Shown here: piece after piece, positions 44,180-53,858 of the stretch
Numbering within the stretch: position 1 is the stretch's first letter
Layout: every line of letters starts with the position of its first letter
Assembly: GCA_963826975.1 (NCBI GenBank)
Contig: CAWGZJ010000011.1
Coordinates: 682,001-746,000 of the forward strand
Direction: 5' to 3'
Source of the DNA: Palsa-883 sp963826975
GTDB lineage: Bacteria > Pseudomonadota > Alphaproteobacteria > Acetobacterales > Acetobacteraceae
Length of the DNA stretch: 64,000 bases
Program-made: the position numbers and the translations under genes
The notes under the pieces: model-generated
What the model was told of the DNA's origin: nothing
Database searches by the model: none
Seen by the model: the letters and a program-made list of their open reading frames with translations, nothing else

Positions 44180-45823
44180 ATGCCCAGGTTTCCGCTATCG
44201 CGCCGTTCGATGCTGCGCCTCGCCATGGCAAGCGGCGCTGTGCCGTTGCTGGGCCAGCCGTCACGCGCCCAATCCAAGCCGCCCTCGAAACCAACCGGGC
44301 AGATCGTCGTTGGCATCTCGCAGGAACCGACGGTGTTCAATCCGCTGCTGCTGCATATCGAGGTGGACGAAGGCGTCTACATGAACCTGTTCAGCCCGTT
44401 GTGGTCGGTCGACCCGAAGGGGCAGTTCGTGCCTGAGTTGGTGGCGGAAGTGCCGACCATCGCCAATGGCGGTATCTCGGCCGACGGCAAGAACTGGCGC
44501 ATCAAACTGCGCAGCGGCGTCACCTGGCACGACGGCACGCCCTTCACCGCCGACGACGTGAAATACACCATCGACCTGCTGAACAATCCCGACTTCCCGG
44601 CCTATAGCCGTGCCGGGCACAGCCTGGTGAAGGACATCAAGGTCGTCAGCCCGACCGAGCTGACCTGGCAGATGGAGCACGCCTTCGCGCCCTATCCCTC
44701 GATCCTGTCCTGGACCTTCATCGTTCCGGCGCACATCCTGGGCAAGAGCAAGGACCCGCGTACCTCGTCCTTCGCCAACGCGCCGGTCGGCACCGGGCCG
44801 TTCAAGTGGAGCGAGCGCGTGCCCGGCGATCACATCACGCTGGTGGCCAACGACAAGTTCTACGGACCGGGTCCCTACCTGGAGAAGGTCATCATCAAGT
44901 ACATTCCGGACCTGACGGTGCTGTATACGCAGTTCCAGACTGGCGACATCGACTATATCGGGCTGCAGGGGATCTCCGCCGACCACTACGCCGAGGCGGC
45001 GAAGCTGCCGGGCCGCACCGTCGTCAAGGCACCGCAGCCGTTCATCGAGACCTACAGTTTCAATCTTGGCGATGCGCAGTTCAAGGAACTGGCAGTGCGC
45101 CAGGCGCTGTACATGGCGATGGACAAGGACAGCATCATCCACGACGTCTATTACGGCCTGCCGACCCAGGCGGAGTCCTACCTGCCGGTGCAGTCCTGGG
45201 CGTTCAACCCGGACCTGCCAAAGCACCAATACGATCCCGAAAAGGCGAAGAAGGTGCTCGACGATGCCGGCTGGAAGCCGGGCGCCGGCGGCGTGCGAGA
45301 GAAGGGCGGCGTGCGGCTGGAGTTCACCAGTTCGACGACCGCCGGCAACCACCTGCGCGAGCAGGTCCAGCAGGTGTTGCAGCAGGGCTGGCAGGAGATC
45401 GGTGTGAAACTCACCATCAAGGACCTGCCGCCTGCGGTGATGTGGGGCGATTACTGGATGAAATCGCAATTCGAGACCGGTGTCGCCGGCATCGACTTCA
45501 TGACCGGCGCCGACCCGGAGGCATCGGATTACTTCGACAGCAAATCGACGCCGGTAAAGGGCGGATCGGGACAGAACACGTTCCAGTACGTCTCGCCGGC
45601 GGTGGACGCCTTGCTGAAGGAAGGCGGCACCACGCTGGACCAGGCGGCACGCAAGCCGATCTACCAGAAGATCCAGGCCGATGTGCGCGCTGACATGCCG
45701 TTTCTGCCGATCTTCCAGTACACCATGGTCGAGGGCACGAAATCCAACCTGGTCGGTTACGAACCGAACGTGAATGTCCGGTCGAACTGCTGGAACATCC
45801 GCGTCTGGTACTGGACCTCCTGA
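44180..45823 (+). CDS. peptide ABC transporter substrate-binding protein (SBP family 5)
   Basis: A 547-residue periplasmic binding protein. An RR-containing signal peptide (LSRRSMLRLAMASGAVPLLG) suggests Tat export, with cleavage near SRAQ. Family marks include 'DGTPFTADDVKYTIDLL', APVGTGPFKW and YDPEKAKKVLDDAGWKPGAG. It begins at ATG 44180 after a strong AGGAGG site. It comes after the permeases and ATPases of the same operon, separated by two hairpins, and would deliver the substrate to them. The family binds peptides and many other ligands, so the ligand remains open. Confidence 0.9.
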   Translation: MPRFPLSRRSMLRLAMASGAVPLLGQPSRAQSKPPSKPTGQIVVGISQEPTVFNPLLLHIEVDEGVYMNLFSPLWSVDPKGQFVPELVAEVPTIANGGISADGKNWRIKLRSGVTWHDGTPFTADDVKYTIDLLNNPDFPAYSRAGHSLVKDIKVVSPTELTWQMEHAFAPYPSILSWTFIVPAHILGKSKDPRTSSFANAPVGTGPFKWSERVPGDHITLVANDKFYGPGPYLEKVIIKYIPDLTVLYTQFQTGDIDYIGLQGISADHYAEAAKLPGRTVVKAPQPFIETYSFNLGDAQFKELAVRQALYMAMDKDSIIHDVYYGLPTQAESYLPVQSWAFNPDLPKHQYDPEKAKKVLDDAGWKPGAGGVREKGGVRLEFTSSTTAGNHLREQVQQVLQQGWQEIGVKLTIKDLPPAVMWGDYWMKSQFETGVAGIDFMTGADPEASDYFDSKSTPVKGGSGQNTFQYVSPAVDALLKEGGTTLDQAARKPIYQKIQADVRADMPFLPIFQYTMVEGTKSNLVGYEPNVNVRSNCWNIRVWYWTS

Positions 45824-45932
45824 TCGGCGGCGTGGTGTCGGTTGGCTCGCTTTGATGTCAACCCGAAAAGGGATTCGTTATTGGCGTACGGCAACACCGT
45901 CGCGTCGTCGCCGCGCCGATGGCTGCCGGCCG

Positions 45933-47174
45933 CTACCCGCGCGCGGCGATATGGTCCGCCAGATACGCCGCGTCGTGTTCGACACCAAAGATGAAGCTCG
46001 AGGCCCTTCGGGACAGCCAGCTCAGTCCCAGGAAGTACATCCCGGGCACATCGGTTACGCCGCGCCGATGCACCGGGTCCCCGCGTTCGTTGAAGGCGTC
46101 GACCTTCAGCCAGCCAAAATCGAGCGCGTACCCCGTCGCCCAGACGATAGCGGTTATTCCGACATCGTGAAGGTTTAGCTGTCGGATGGGGTCAGTGACG
46201 CATGGTGGATCCGGTTCGACTGTTCGTGCCGCTGGCTCTTCGGGCAGATCAAGACCTTCCCGAACAGCATAGGCGTCGGCCGCGTCAAGCAAGGCCAGGT
46301 AGGACGCGTCGCCTTGCGCGAGATTGCTTGCCAGGTCGGGGCAGAAGCGCATCATACCATCGCTGAAGGCTTCCGTCTTGCCCAACAGCACCACCCCGCG
46401 CGCCGCGAGGCGCCGGAAATCGATGGTGTGGCCGCCATAGGCGCCGCTGATCGCGATCGTGACGTGCCTGGCCGGCGGATCGCTGACCGGGGCCTGCCAC
46501 GTGCCCTGGACGCCGAACCACCATGCGAAGTCGCGCCCCCGATATCGTCTGGGAGGCCGCCCATGCCGGCCGACCGACAGATAGACCCGCCGGCCCGCGC
46601 GCGACAGTTCGTCGGCGATCTGCGCGCCGGAAGACCCGGCTCCGACCACCAGCACCGCTCCCCGCGGCAGTTGGCCGGGATTGCGGTATCCGCTCGAGTG
46701 CATCTGGACAATCCTGGTTTCCGGCGGCCCGGTTTCCGGCGGCACGATTTCGGGAATGACCGGGCGTTGAAACGGTCCGGTGGCAGCGACCACATTGTTG
46801 GCCTCGATCACGCCCTTCGATGTTTCGGCGCGGAAGCCGATCCCGTCGGGCTGCTTGTGCAGCGCCGTCACCGCGACACCACAGCGCACGGGCGCGGCGA
46901 TCCGTTCGGTGTAGGCGACCAAATAGTCCACCATCTGGTCACGCGTGGCGAAGTCGTCAGGACCGACACCGGCGATGGGCAAGCCCGGCAATCTGTCATG
47001 CCAGGCGGGGCCATTTGCGTGTAGCCCGTCCCACCTTTCCGAGCGCCAGCGTTCGGCGATGCGATGTCGTTCCACGACGAGGTGGGGCAAGTGGCGCTGG
47101 CTCAGTTGTTCGCTCATCGCCAGTCCGGCCTGACCGCCGCCGACGATCAGCGTCTCGACTTTCTCAACCGACAC
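45933..47174 (-). CDS. flavin-containing monooxygenase-like NAD(P)/FAD oxidoreductase
   Basis: A 413-residue two-dinucleotide-domain flavoprotein. FAD site: TLIVGGGQAGLAMSEQLSQR; NAD(P) site: AVLVVGAGSSGAQIADELSR; the ATG motif is IVWATGYALDFGW. This matches the YUCCA/FMO-like or Czco (cation-efflux-associated) single-component monooxygenases. A tandem 15-bp duplication doubles PPETG in the linker (VPPETGPPETR). GTG 47174 is chosen because GAGGG lies just upstream; the frame stays open beyond it. It is convergent with the binding-protein gene and faces away from the next gene on its strand. Substrate is unknown; a role in metabolising amines or sulfur compounds next to the cystathionine-type enzyme is only a guess. 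Confidence 0.8.
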   Translation of the reverse strand: MSVEKVETLIVGGGQAGLAMSEQLSQRHLPHLVVERHRIAERWRSERWDGLHANGPAWHDRLPGLPIAGVGPDDFATRDQMVDYLVAYTERIAAPVRCGVAVTALHKQPDGIGFRAETSKGVIEANNVVAATGPFQRPVIPEIVPPETGPPETRIVQMHSSGYRNPGQLPRGAVLVVGAGSSGAQIADELSRAGRRVYLSVGRHGRPPRRYRGRDFAWWFGVQGTWQAPVSDPPARHVTIAISGAYGGHTIDFRRLAARGVVLLGKTEAFSDGMMRFCPDLASNLAQGDASYLALLDAADAYAVREGLDLPEEPAARTVEPDPPCVTDPIRQLNLHDVGITAIVWATGYALDFGWLKVDAFNERGDPVHRRGVTDVPGMYFLGLSWLSRRASSFIFGVEHDAAYLADHIAARG

Positions 47175-47332
47175 GTCGCCCTCTATTTTGTTGAGACAAC
47201 GATCATGCACAGGGAACCGTGGCACACAAGCGGGCCGCCAATTTTGCGTGACTCTGTGGCGTCTGGGGTAACGCCTCTGCCAGGGAAGTCAACGAGCAAT
47301 GCCAGGCAGATCAAATCGATCGCCGGCCAGGA

Positions 47333-48622
47333 TCAGCCGATGCGGGCGAGCGCCTGGGTGAGATCGGCGACGATGTCGTCGACGTGCTCAATGCCGATGG
47401 AGGCGCGGATGGTGGCATCCGAGATGCCAAGGCGTTCTCGGGTCTCCCGAGGCACGCCTGAGTGCACGGTGGTGGCGGGGTGGCAAACCAAGGATTCGGT
47501 GCCGCCCAGGCTGACCGCGAGCTTGAAGACCTGGAGTGCGTTGAGTACCGTGAAGGCTTCGGCCTCGCCGCCGCGCACATCAAACGAGAAAGTGCTGCCG
47601 GCACCAGTGCATTGGCGGCGAAACAGCGCGTACGCGGGGTCCGATTCGGCAAGCAAGGCGGGATAGTGGACGCAAGCGACGTTGGGGTGTCCGACGAGGA
47701 AGCGGGTGACGATTTCGGCGCTACGGCAGGCGGCGTTCATGCGCAGGGACAGGGTCTCCAGCGAACGAGACAGCATCCAGGCGGAGTGCGGATCGAGCTG
47801 CGTGCCGATGGCGCCGCGAAGCTGTCGGATTGGCTGCAACAATGTGTGCGTGCCTAACGCCGCGCCGGCGACCAGGTCGGAGTGGCCACCAACATATTTG
47901 GTCAGCGAGTAAACGACGATGTCGACACCGTGCTGAAGCGGCTTCTGGAAAATCGGGCCGAGCAGCGTGTTGTCGCAGACGATGATCGGGCGCAGACCGG
48001 CTTGGCGGGCGGCGATGGCATCGGCGATGGCGCGCAGCTGGGCAAGGTCAACCAGGCTATTCATGGGGTTGGAAGGCGTTTCGACGAGAATGACGGAGAT
48101 GCGGCCTTTGGCTAGCGCCGCTTCGGCCGCGACGCCGACGCTGGCGGCGTCGATGCCGTCGGCGAAGCCTTCGGATAGCACGCCGAATGGGTGGAGGGTG
48201 CGGGCGAGCAGGGTTTCCGTGCCTCCATAGAGCGGCTGGCTGTGCAGCACGACGTCGCCCGGGCGGACATAGGACAGCAGCGTGGTGGCGATGGCCGACA
48301 TGCCGCTGGAGAAGATGATCCCAGCCTCGGCGCCCTCGAAGATGGCCAGACGATCCTCGACGATTTCGTTGTTGGGGTGGTTGAAGCGGGAATACACCAG
48401 CCCGCCCTCGTCGCCGGCCGGCGGTTTGCGGCGACCGGCGGTGTAGTCGAAGAAGTCGCGACCGTCCTCCGCGCTACGGAAAACGAAGGTCGAGGTGAGG
48501 AACACGGGCGGCTTGACCGCGCCCTCGGACAAGGTCGGGTCGTAGCCGTAGCCGAGCATGAGGGTTTCCGGGTGCAGCATGTGGTTGCCGATCCGGTCTT
48601 TGTGGTAGCGCGACGACGGCAT
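47333..48622 (-). CDS. cystathionine gamma-synthase family PLP enzyme
   Basis: A 429-residue Cys/Met-metabolism PLP-dependent enzyme. YSRFNHPNNEIVEDRLAIFE, FSSGMSAIATTLLSYVRPGD, QPLYGGTETLL and the lysine-bearing VYSLTKYVGGHSDLVAGAAL are all typical, with SLGGTESLVCHPATTVHSGV near the end. It could be a cystathionine gamma-synthase or lyase, methionine gamma-lyase or O-acylhomoserine sulfhydrylase; the motifs do not decide. ATG 48622 has AGGGAG eight bases upstream. The insert FDYTAGRRKPPAGDEGG after residue 58 is longer than in standard members. It shares the strand with the monooxygenase gene 158 bases downstream. Confidence 0.85.
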   Translation of the reverse strand: MPSSRYHKDRIGNHMLHPETLMLGYGYDPTLSEGAVKPPVFLTSTFVFRSAEDGRDFFDYTAGRRKPPAGDEGGLVYSRFNHPNNEIVEDRLAIFEGAEAGIIFSSGMSAIATTLLSYVRPGDVVLHSQPLYGGTETLLARTLHPFGVLSEGFADGIDAASVGVAAEAALAKGRISVILVETPSNPMNSLVDLAQLRAIADAIAARQAGLRPIIVCDNTLLGPIFQKPLQHGVDIVVYSLTKYVGGHSDLVAGAALGTHTLLQPIRQLRGAIGTQLDPHSAWMLSRSLETLSLRMNAACRSAEIVTRFLVGHPNVACVHYPALLAESDPAYALFRRQCTGAGSTFSFDVRGGEAEAFTVLNALQVFKLAVSLGGTESLVCHPATTVHSGVPRETRERLGISDATIRASIGIEHVDDIVADLTQALARIG

Positions 48623-48992
48623 CGCCAGTCTCCCTGGTGTTTGTGCTGGGATGTATAGGCCCGATTGGTTCGGGATGATGTGGGTTCATTTGTAGGCGCA
48701 AGAGAGCCGCGCAAAGGTGATGCGATTCACTGTGAATTCCTATGAGTCGCGCCCGATATAACTAAGCTGATCACGCCGGAGAGCATCGGCGTGCTGTCCG
48801 GCAATTTGCGCGCGCGGCGGTGTTGACAGAGGAATAGGCACATGTAAACGCTTACCAAAGGCAGGCTGCCGACGCAGCAAGCCCTGGTCAGAATCGAATG
48901 CTGGAGGGGAAGCGTTGCCATGCGACAGCGATGGGGAAGGTTCGTATGTCGCGCCTATCGCGGAACGGTCTCGCTGACGGCGCCGGCGCCGC
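48623..48992. promoter_or_regulatory. divergent promoter region with a LacI-type operator (site 1)
   Basis: The 370-base gap separates the cystathionine-type gene (minus) and the GMC oxidoreductase (plus). TTGACA (48823-48828) is followed after 16 bases by TAAACG (48845-48850), a possible promoter toward the GMC gene. Over the -10 lies GTAAACGCTTAC (48844-48855), a near-palindrome with a central CG, the form bound by LacI-family repressors. Its position would let a repressor block the GMC promoter. The rest of the gap shows no gene. Confidence 0.6.
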
Positions 48993-50699
48993 ATGTTTGA
49001 TTACATCATCGTCGGCGGTGGCTCCGCCGGCTCCATCTTGGCGAATCGCCTGTCCGCCCGCGGGACCAACCGCGTGCTGCTGTGCGAGGCCGGTGAGGAC
49101 ACACCGGATGGCCACGTGCCCGAAGCGATTCTGGAAAGCCGGTCCGGCATCGCCTCGCGCGATCCGCGCTTCCTGTGGCACCAGCTGCGTGTCACCACCG
49201 AGGTCATTCCGCACAACGACCCGACCGCGCCCCGCCCGCGCGCGCTCCGCTATGAACAGGCCCGCGTCCTGGGCGGCGGCTCCTCGGTCAACGGCCAGCT
49301 CGCCAATCGCGGCTCGCCCGCCGACTACGACGATTGGGAAACGCGCGGCGCCACCGGCTGGCGGTGGGACACGGTGCTGCCGTATTTCAAGAAGGTCGAA
49401 CGCGACATCGATTTCGAGGGGCCGCTGCACGGCAGCGACGGCCGCATTCCGGTGCGGCGCGTGTTTCCGGATAACTGGTCCGACTACGGGAAGGCCGTCG
49501 GTGAGGCGTTCAAGCTGGCCGGCTACGATTATCTGCCGGACCAGAATGGCGAATTCCAGGATGGCTATTATCCGCTGGCGATGTCGAACCTGTATGACCG
49601 CCGCGTGTCCGCCGCGATCGGCTATCTGGGGCCGACGGTCCGGCAGCGTGACAATCTGACGATCTCCACCGACACGCAGGTCAGCTTCTTGCTGTTCGAG
49701 GATGCGGTCTGCGTCGGCATTCGCGCCGTGGTCAATGGCAAGCCAACCGAATTCCGTGGCCGCGAGGTCATCCTGTCCTGCGGGGCCATCCATTCCCCCG
49801 CGATGCTGCTGCGGGCCGGTATCGGGCCGAGCCCCGCGCTGCGCGACCTGGGGATCGAGGTGCGCGCGCATCTGCCGGGCGTGGGTCAGCGGCTGATGGA
49901 TCACCCCTCCATTTCGGTAGCGTGTTATCTGCATCGCCAGGCGCGGGCGAATCCGCATAGCCAGCGGTCGTTGCATGTGGGTATGCGGTATTCCTCGGGC
50001 CTCGAAGGTGCGCCCGCCGGTGACATGGCGCTGACCGCATCGAACAAATCGGCCTGGCACCCGATCGGCGATCGGATCGCAACGATCAATCTGTGGGTGA
50101 ACAAGACGTTCTCTGAATCCGGTCAGGTGCAACTGGCGTCGGCGGACTGGCGTGATGAACCGCAGGTGGATTTCAATCTGCTGGCGGATCAGCGGGATCT
50201 CGTCCGGTTGATGACCGGGCTGCAAAGGATGGCCGCGCTGCACGACCTGCCGCCGCTGAGGGCGATCACATCGAACGTGTTCCCGGCCAGCTTCACCGAC
50301 AAGGTCCGCAAGGTCGGCGACGTCAACCTGAAGAACAAGATCCTCACGACCCTGGGGGCCTGGATGCTGGACGGGCCGGCGCCGCTGCGTCAGTTCATGT
50401 TCCGCAGCTTCATCATGGAATCATCGGGTATTCGTCAGGCCTTGCAGGATGAGGAGATGTTGGAAGCGTATATAAGGCGGGGCGCAAGGGGCGTGTGGCA
50501 CTGCTCTTGCTCCTGCCGCATGGGCGCGGATGACGACCCGATGGCGGTGACCACGCCGACCGGCCGCGTGCGCGGGGTGCACGGGCTGCGCGTGTTGGAC
50601 GCGTCGATCTTTCCGATGATCCCCTGCGCCAACACCAATATCCCGACCATGATGGTCGCCGAGAAGATTGCCGACGACATCCTGCACAATGGCGGCTGA
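48993..50699 (+). CDS. GMC-family FAD oxidoreductase (choline dehydrogenase-like)
   Basis: A 568-residue glucose-methanol-choline oxidoreductase. DYIIVGGGSAGSILANRLSA is the FAD-binding start, RVLGGGSSVNGQLANRGSPA the first GMC signature, and GAIHSPAMLLRAGIGPSPAL the second. Near the end VWHCSCSCRMG (the CSCRMG form where H-S/T-C-R-M-G is usual) carries the catalytic-site histidine position, and IPCANTNIPTMMVAEKIADD is the conserved finish. It would oxidise an alcohol or sugar, probably in the cytoplasm as no signal peptide is seen. It lies behind operator site 1 and before a broken sugar ABC system, so it belongs to the LacI-controlled region. The substrate is unknown. Confidence 0.85.
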   Translation: MFDYIIVGGGSAGSILANRLSARGTNRVLLCEAGEDTPDGHVPEAILESRSGIASRDPRFLWHQLRVTTEVIPHNDPTAPRPRALRYEQARVLGGGSSVNGQLANRGSPADYDDWETRGATGWRWDTVLPYFKKVERDIDFEGPLHGSDGRIPVRRVFPDNWSDYGKAVGEAFKLAGYDYLPDQNGEFQDGYYPLAMSNLYDRRVSAAIGYLGPTVRQRDNLTISTDTQVSFLLFEDAVCVGIRAVVNGKPTEFRGREVILSCGAIHSPAMLLRAGIGPSPALRDLGIEVRAHLPGVGQRLMDHPSISVACYLHRQARANPHSQRSLHVGMRYSSGLEGAPAGDMALTASNKSAWHPIGDRIATINLWVNKTFSESGQVQLASADWRDEPQVDFNLLADQRDLVRLMTGLQRMAALHDLPPLRAITSNVFPASFTDKVRKVGDVNLKNKILTTLGAWMLDGPAPLRQFMFRSFIMESSGIRQALQDEEMLEAYIRRGARGVWHCSCSCRMGADDDPMAVTTPTGRVRGVHGLRVLDASIFPMIPCANTNIPTMMVAEKIADDILHNGG

Positions 50700-50743
50700 C
50701 GGCAGGGTCGCTTGACAAAGGGGCGCCGCCGTCGAAGCTTGAT

Positions 50744-50755
50744 GTAAACGCTAAC
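50744..50755 (+). promoter_or_regulatory. LacI-type operator (site 2)
   Basis: GTAAACGCTAAC lies 32 bases before the ATG of the first sugar-binding protein. It differs from the reverse complement of site 3 (GTAAGCGCTAAC) at one base only. TTGACA occurs 27 bases upstream (50712-50717). Confidence 0.6.
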
Positions 50756-50786
50756 AGTACCGAAATACGGCGCAGGGGAGGACGGG

Positions 50787-52028
50787 ATGCAAAAGCGCGC
50801 AGTCGTCGTTTGGGGGCTTGTGGCGGCGCTGGCGGCGGGGCCCGCGTCCGCACAGAAGGCCGATGTCATGCACTGGTGGACGAGCGGCGGAGAATCCCGC
50901 GCCGTCGGCGTGTTCGCCAAGGAATACGACGCGCGTGGCGGCACCTGGGTCGATGATGCCTCGGTCGGCCCGCAAGCGGAACATGCGGCCGCGCTCAATC
51001 GCATCGCCGGCGGCAATCCGCCCACCGCCATGCAATGGAACATCGGCGTGGCGGTGCGCCAGCTGGCGGAACAGGGCGTGCTGGCGCCGCTCGACGACCT
51101 TGCCAAGAAGGGCAACTGGTTGCCCAACCTGCCGCCGCTGCTGGTCAAGAACATGAGTTACAACGGCCAGGTGATCGCCGTGCCGGTCGATCTGCATGGT
51201 GCCAACTACCAGTTCTATAGCGTCAAGATCTTCGATGAGCTGAAGATGCAGCCGCCGAAGACGCTGGGACGAGTTTTTTGCCATGGCGCCGAAGATCAAG
51301 GCGGCTGGCTATATCCCGCTGGCCTATGGCGCCAACGCGCAGCAGGTGGACTGGCTGTTCGAGGCGCTGCTGGCCGGTGCCGGCGGCAAGGACCTGTATC
51401 GCAAGGTGTGGGTCGATCACGACGCCAAGGCAGCCGCCAGTGCCGAGATGGTTCACGTGTTCGACCTGTTGGGTAAGCTGCGGCAATACGTCGACGCCGG
51501 CAGCCCGAACCGCAAATGGAACGACACGCTTGCATTGGTGGAGACCAACAAGGCCGCACTGATGATCGTCGGCGACTGGGCGAAGGGCGACTTCGCCGCC
51601 GCTGGCAAGAAGCTTGGCACCGACTATGGTTGCCAGATGGCCCCCGGCAATCAGGACGCTTACGTGATGACGGTCGATGTCTTCGTCTTCCCGAAGAACA
51701 GCAAGCCGGATCAGCAGGCGGCGCAGGACAAGCTGGCCCAGCTGATGATGGATCCCGGCGGTGCAGACCAGAGTTCAACGCCTTCAAGGGCGCCTTGCCG
51801 GCGCGGCTGGATGCCAACATCGCCGATCTCGATGCCTGCGCGCAGCTGGGCCAGAAGGTGATGGCCGGCGGCGCCGCCAATCAGCTGCCGAATTTCGCGC
51901 TGGCCTTCAGCCCGGACACGCAGGGCCAGATCGAGGACCTGTTGGTCAATTACTGGGCGAACGCAGCCGCGTCCCCGGCGGATGCCGCCAAGCAGCTCGG
52001 TACCATCATCGCCAACGAGAGCCAGTAA
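50787..52028 (+). pseudogene. sugar ABC transporter substrate-binding protein, frameshifted
   Basis: A periplasmic binding protein of CUT1 type (about 413 residues) split over three frames. The start is good: GGGGAGG six bases before ATG 50787, and a signal peptide (VVVWGLVAALAAGPASAQ). The frame breaks near 51260, where 'PPKT' should continue as WDEFFAMAPKIKAAGY but an extra C intervenes, and again near 51766-51780, where MMDP should be followed by AVQTEFNAFKG. The intact relative at 55004-56239 reads PPKTWDEFFEQAPKLKAAGY and MDPAVQTDYTYYKG at the same places, which fixes the breaks. The product would be dead as sequenced. It may be a true pseudogene or contain three single-base errors. Confidence 0.8.
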
Positions 52029-52034
52029 AGCGCG

Positions 52035-52992
52035 ATGCCGGCGGACCGTTCCGTCGCGGTCCGGCGGATCGCAAATGTGCGTGCCACCGGTTCCATCACC
52101 GCCCAGGCGCGGGCGAGCCGCCCCTACCGCGTCCGCAGCCTGGCGGCGAAGCTCGTTCTGGCACCAACCGTCCTGGTGATGCTGGTCTGCTTCTATGGCA
52201 GCGCGCTATGGACCGTGTACATCTCGATGACACGATCGTTCCTGCTGCCGACCTACATCTTCGCCGGCGGCGCGCAGTACGAACGGTTGTTTCACACGCC
52301 GCGCTGGCAGGTCGCCTATGGCAACATGTTCCTGTTCGGTGCGCTGGACATCGTCGGCACGCTGTTCCTGGGCACGTTGCTGGCGGTGCTGCTGGATCGG
52401 CGGGTGCATTTCGAAGGCGTCTTTCGCACCATCATGCTGTATCCGCTGTCGATCTCCTTCATCGTCACCGGGCTGACCTGGCAATGGGTGCTGAGCCCGA
52501 CGATCGGCTTCCAGCATTTCGTGCACGGGCTTGGCTGGACCGACTTCGTGTTCGACTGGATCACGCGGCCGGATCGCGCGATCTACACGCTGGTGTTTGC
52601 CGGCATCTGGCACCAGTCCGGGCTGATCATGGCGATCATGCTGGCGGGCCTGCGCGGTGTGGACCGGGAGATCTGGCGTGCCATTCGCGTCGAGGGCATT
52701 CCGGCCTGGCGCGCCTATATCAGCATCATTCTGCCGATGCTGCGGCCGCTGATGGTGACCTGCATCGTGCTGATCGCGATCGCGGTCGTGAAGAGCTACG
52801 ACCTTGTGGTGGCGATGACCAATGGCGGACCGGGATTTTCATCCGATCTGCCAGGCAAGTTCGTGGTCGATTTCGAGTTCGAGCGGGCCAATATCGGCCA
52901 GGCCTCGGCCGCGGCGACGGTGATGCTTGGCTCGGTGCTTGGCGATCGTCGCGCCCTATCTCTATTTCGAGCTGGCGCGGAAGAACCGATGA
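52035..52992 (+). pseudogene. sugar ABC transporter permease (MalF/UgpA type), frameshifted near its end
   Basis: An inner-membrane permease of about 318 residues with six spans (APTVLVMLVCFYGSALWTVY as the first). The contact loop for the ATPase is EIWRAIRVEGIPAWRAYISI, and FSSDLPGKFVVDFEFERANI follows. The last 17 residues need a shift at about 52941 (GCTTGGCGATC with one extra G) to read AIVAPYLYFELARKNR and stop at 52990-52992, overlapping the next ATG at 52989. Without the shift the frame runs on out of register for over 1 kb. Only the last span would be lost, so partial function is conceivable. Confidence 0.75.
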
Positions 52993-53856
52993 GAAGCGGC
53001 AGCCGCGCAAGCGCGCATCGGCCGCATCGGGCTGTACCTGCTGCTGATCTGGACCTGCCTGTTCTTTTCCATCCCGTTGCTGGTGGTCATCGCCACGTCA
53101 CTGAAGACCTCCGACGAAGTCCGCACCTTCTCCATCTTCAGCCTGCCAACGGCACCCAGCTTTGCGGCCTGGGTGAAAGCGTGGTACGCGGCCTGCACCG
53201 GATTGAAATGCGGCGGCGTGCATGTCGGGTTCTGGAACTCGGTGCGGATCCTGATCCCCAGCGTCATCATCTCGGTGTTCGCGGGATCGGTCACCGGCTA
53301 TGCGCTGTCGCATTGGCGCGTGCGCGGCGCCAATATCATCATGCTGTTCCTGCTGCTGGGCGCGTTCATTCCGTATCAGGTGATCCTGTATCCGCTGGTG
53401 AAGATGTTCAGCACGATCGGCATCTACAGCTCGCTGTCCTGCATCATCGCGGTGCATGTGTTGTTCGGCCTGCCGGTGATGTCGCTGCTGTTTCGGAACT
53501 TCTATGCCGGCCTGCCGGAGGAACTGGTGAAGGCCGCGCGCATCGACGGCGCGGGATTCTGGCGCATCTTCGTCTGGGTGATGCTGCCGATGTCGGTGAA
53601 CATCCTGATCGTGGCAACGATCCTGCAAACCACCGGAATCTGGAACGACTATCTACTGGGCCTGATCTTCGCCGGCCGCGACAACATGCCGATGACCGTC
53701 CAGCTCAACGCCATCTCCACCACGTCGACCGGCGTGATCGAATACAACGTCAACACCGCCGCGGCCTTGCTGACCGCGTTGCCGCCGCTGCTGATCTATT
53801 TCTTCTCGGGGCGCTACTTCGTGCGCGGCATCACCGCCGGCGCGGTGAAAGGCTGA
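52989..53856 (+). pseudogene. sugar ABC transporter permease (MalG/UgpE type), frameshifted near its start
   Basis: The second permease, about 288 residues: GLYLLLIWTCLFFSIPLLVV is the first span, SPLTAPS-like loop TFSIFSLPTAPSFAAWVKAW follows and ELVKAARIDGAGFWRIFVWV is the ATPase-contact loop. The natural start is ATG 52989, overlapping the upstream stop by four bases, but it lies in a different frame; one base must be removed before about 53020 to join it to the body (RIGRIGLYLLL). Without that, translation would have to begin inside the first span. The long loop with two cysteines (AACTGLKCGG) is unusual for the family. Confidence 0.75.
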
Positions 53857-53858
53857 CG

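Noticed and set aside
49000..49660. Plus-strand frame overlapping the GMC oxidoreductase
   Set aside because: It is a shadow in a second frame (serine/arginine/proline-rich) of the clearly recognisable GMC protein.
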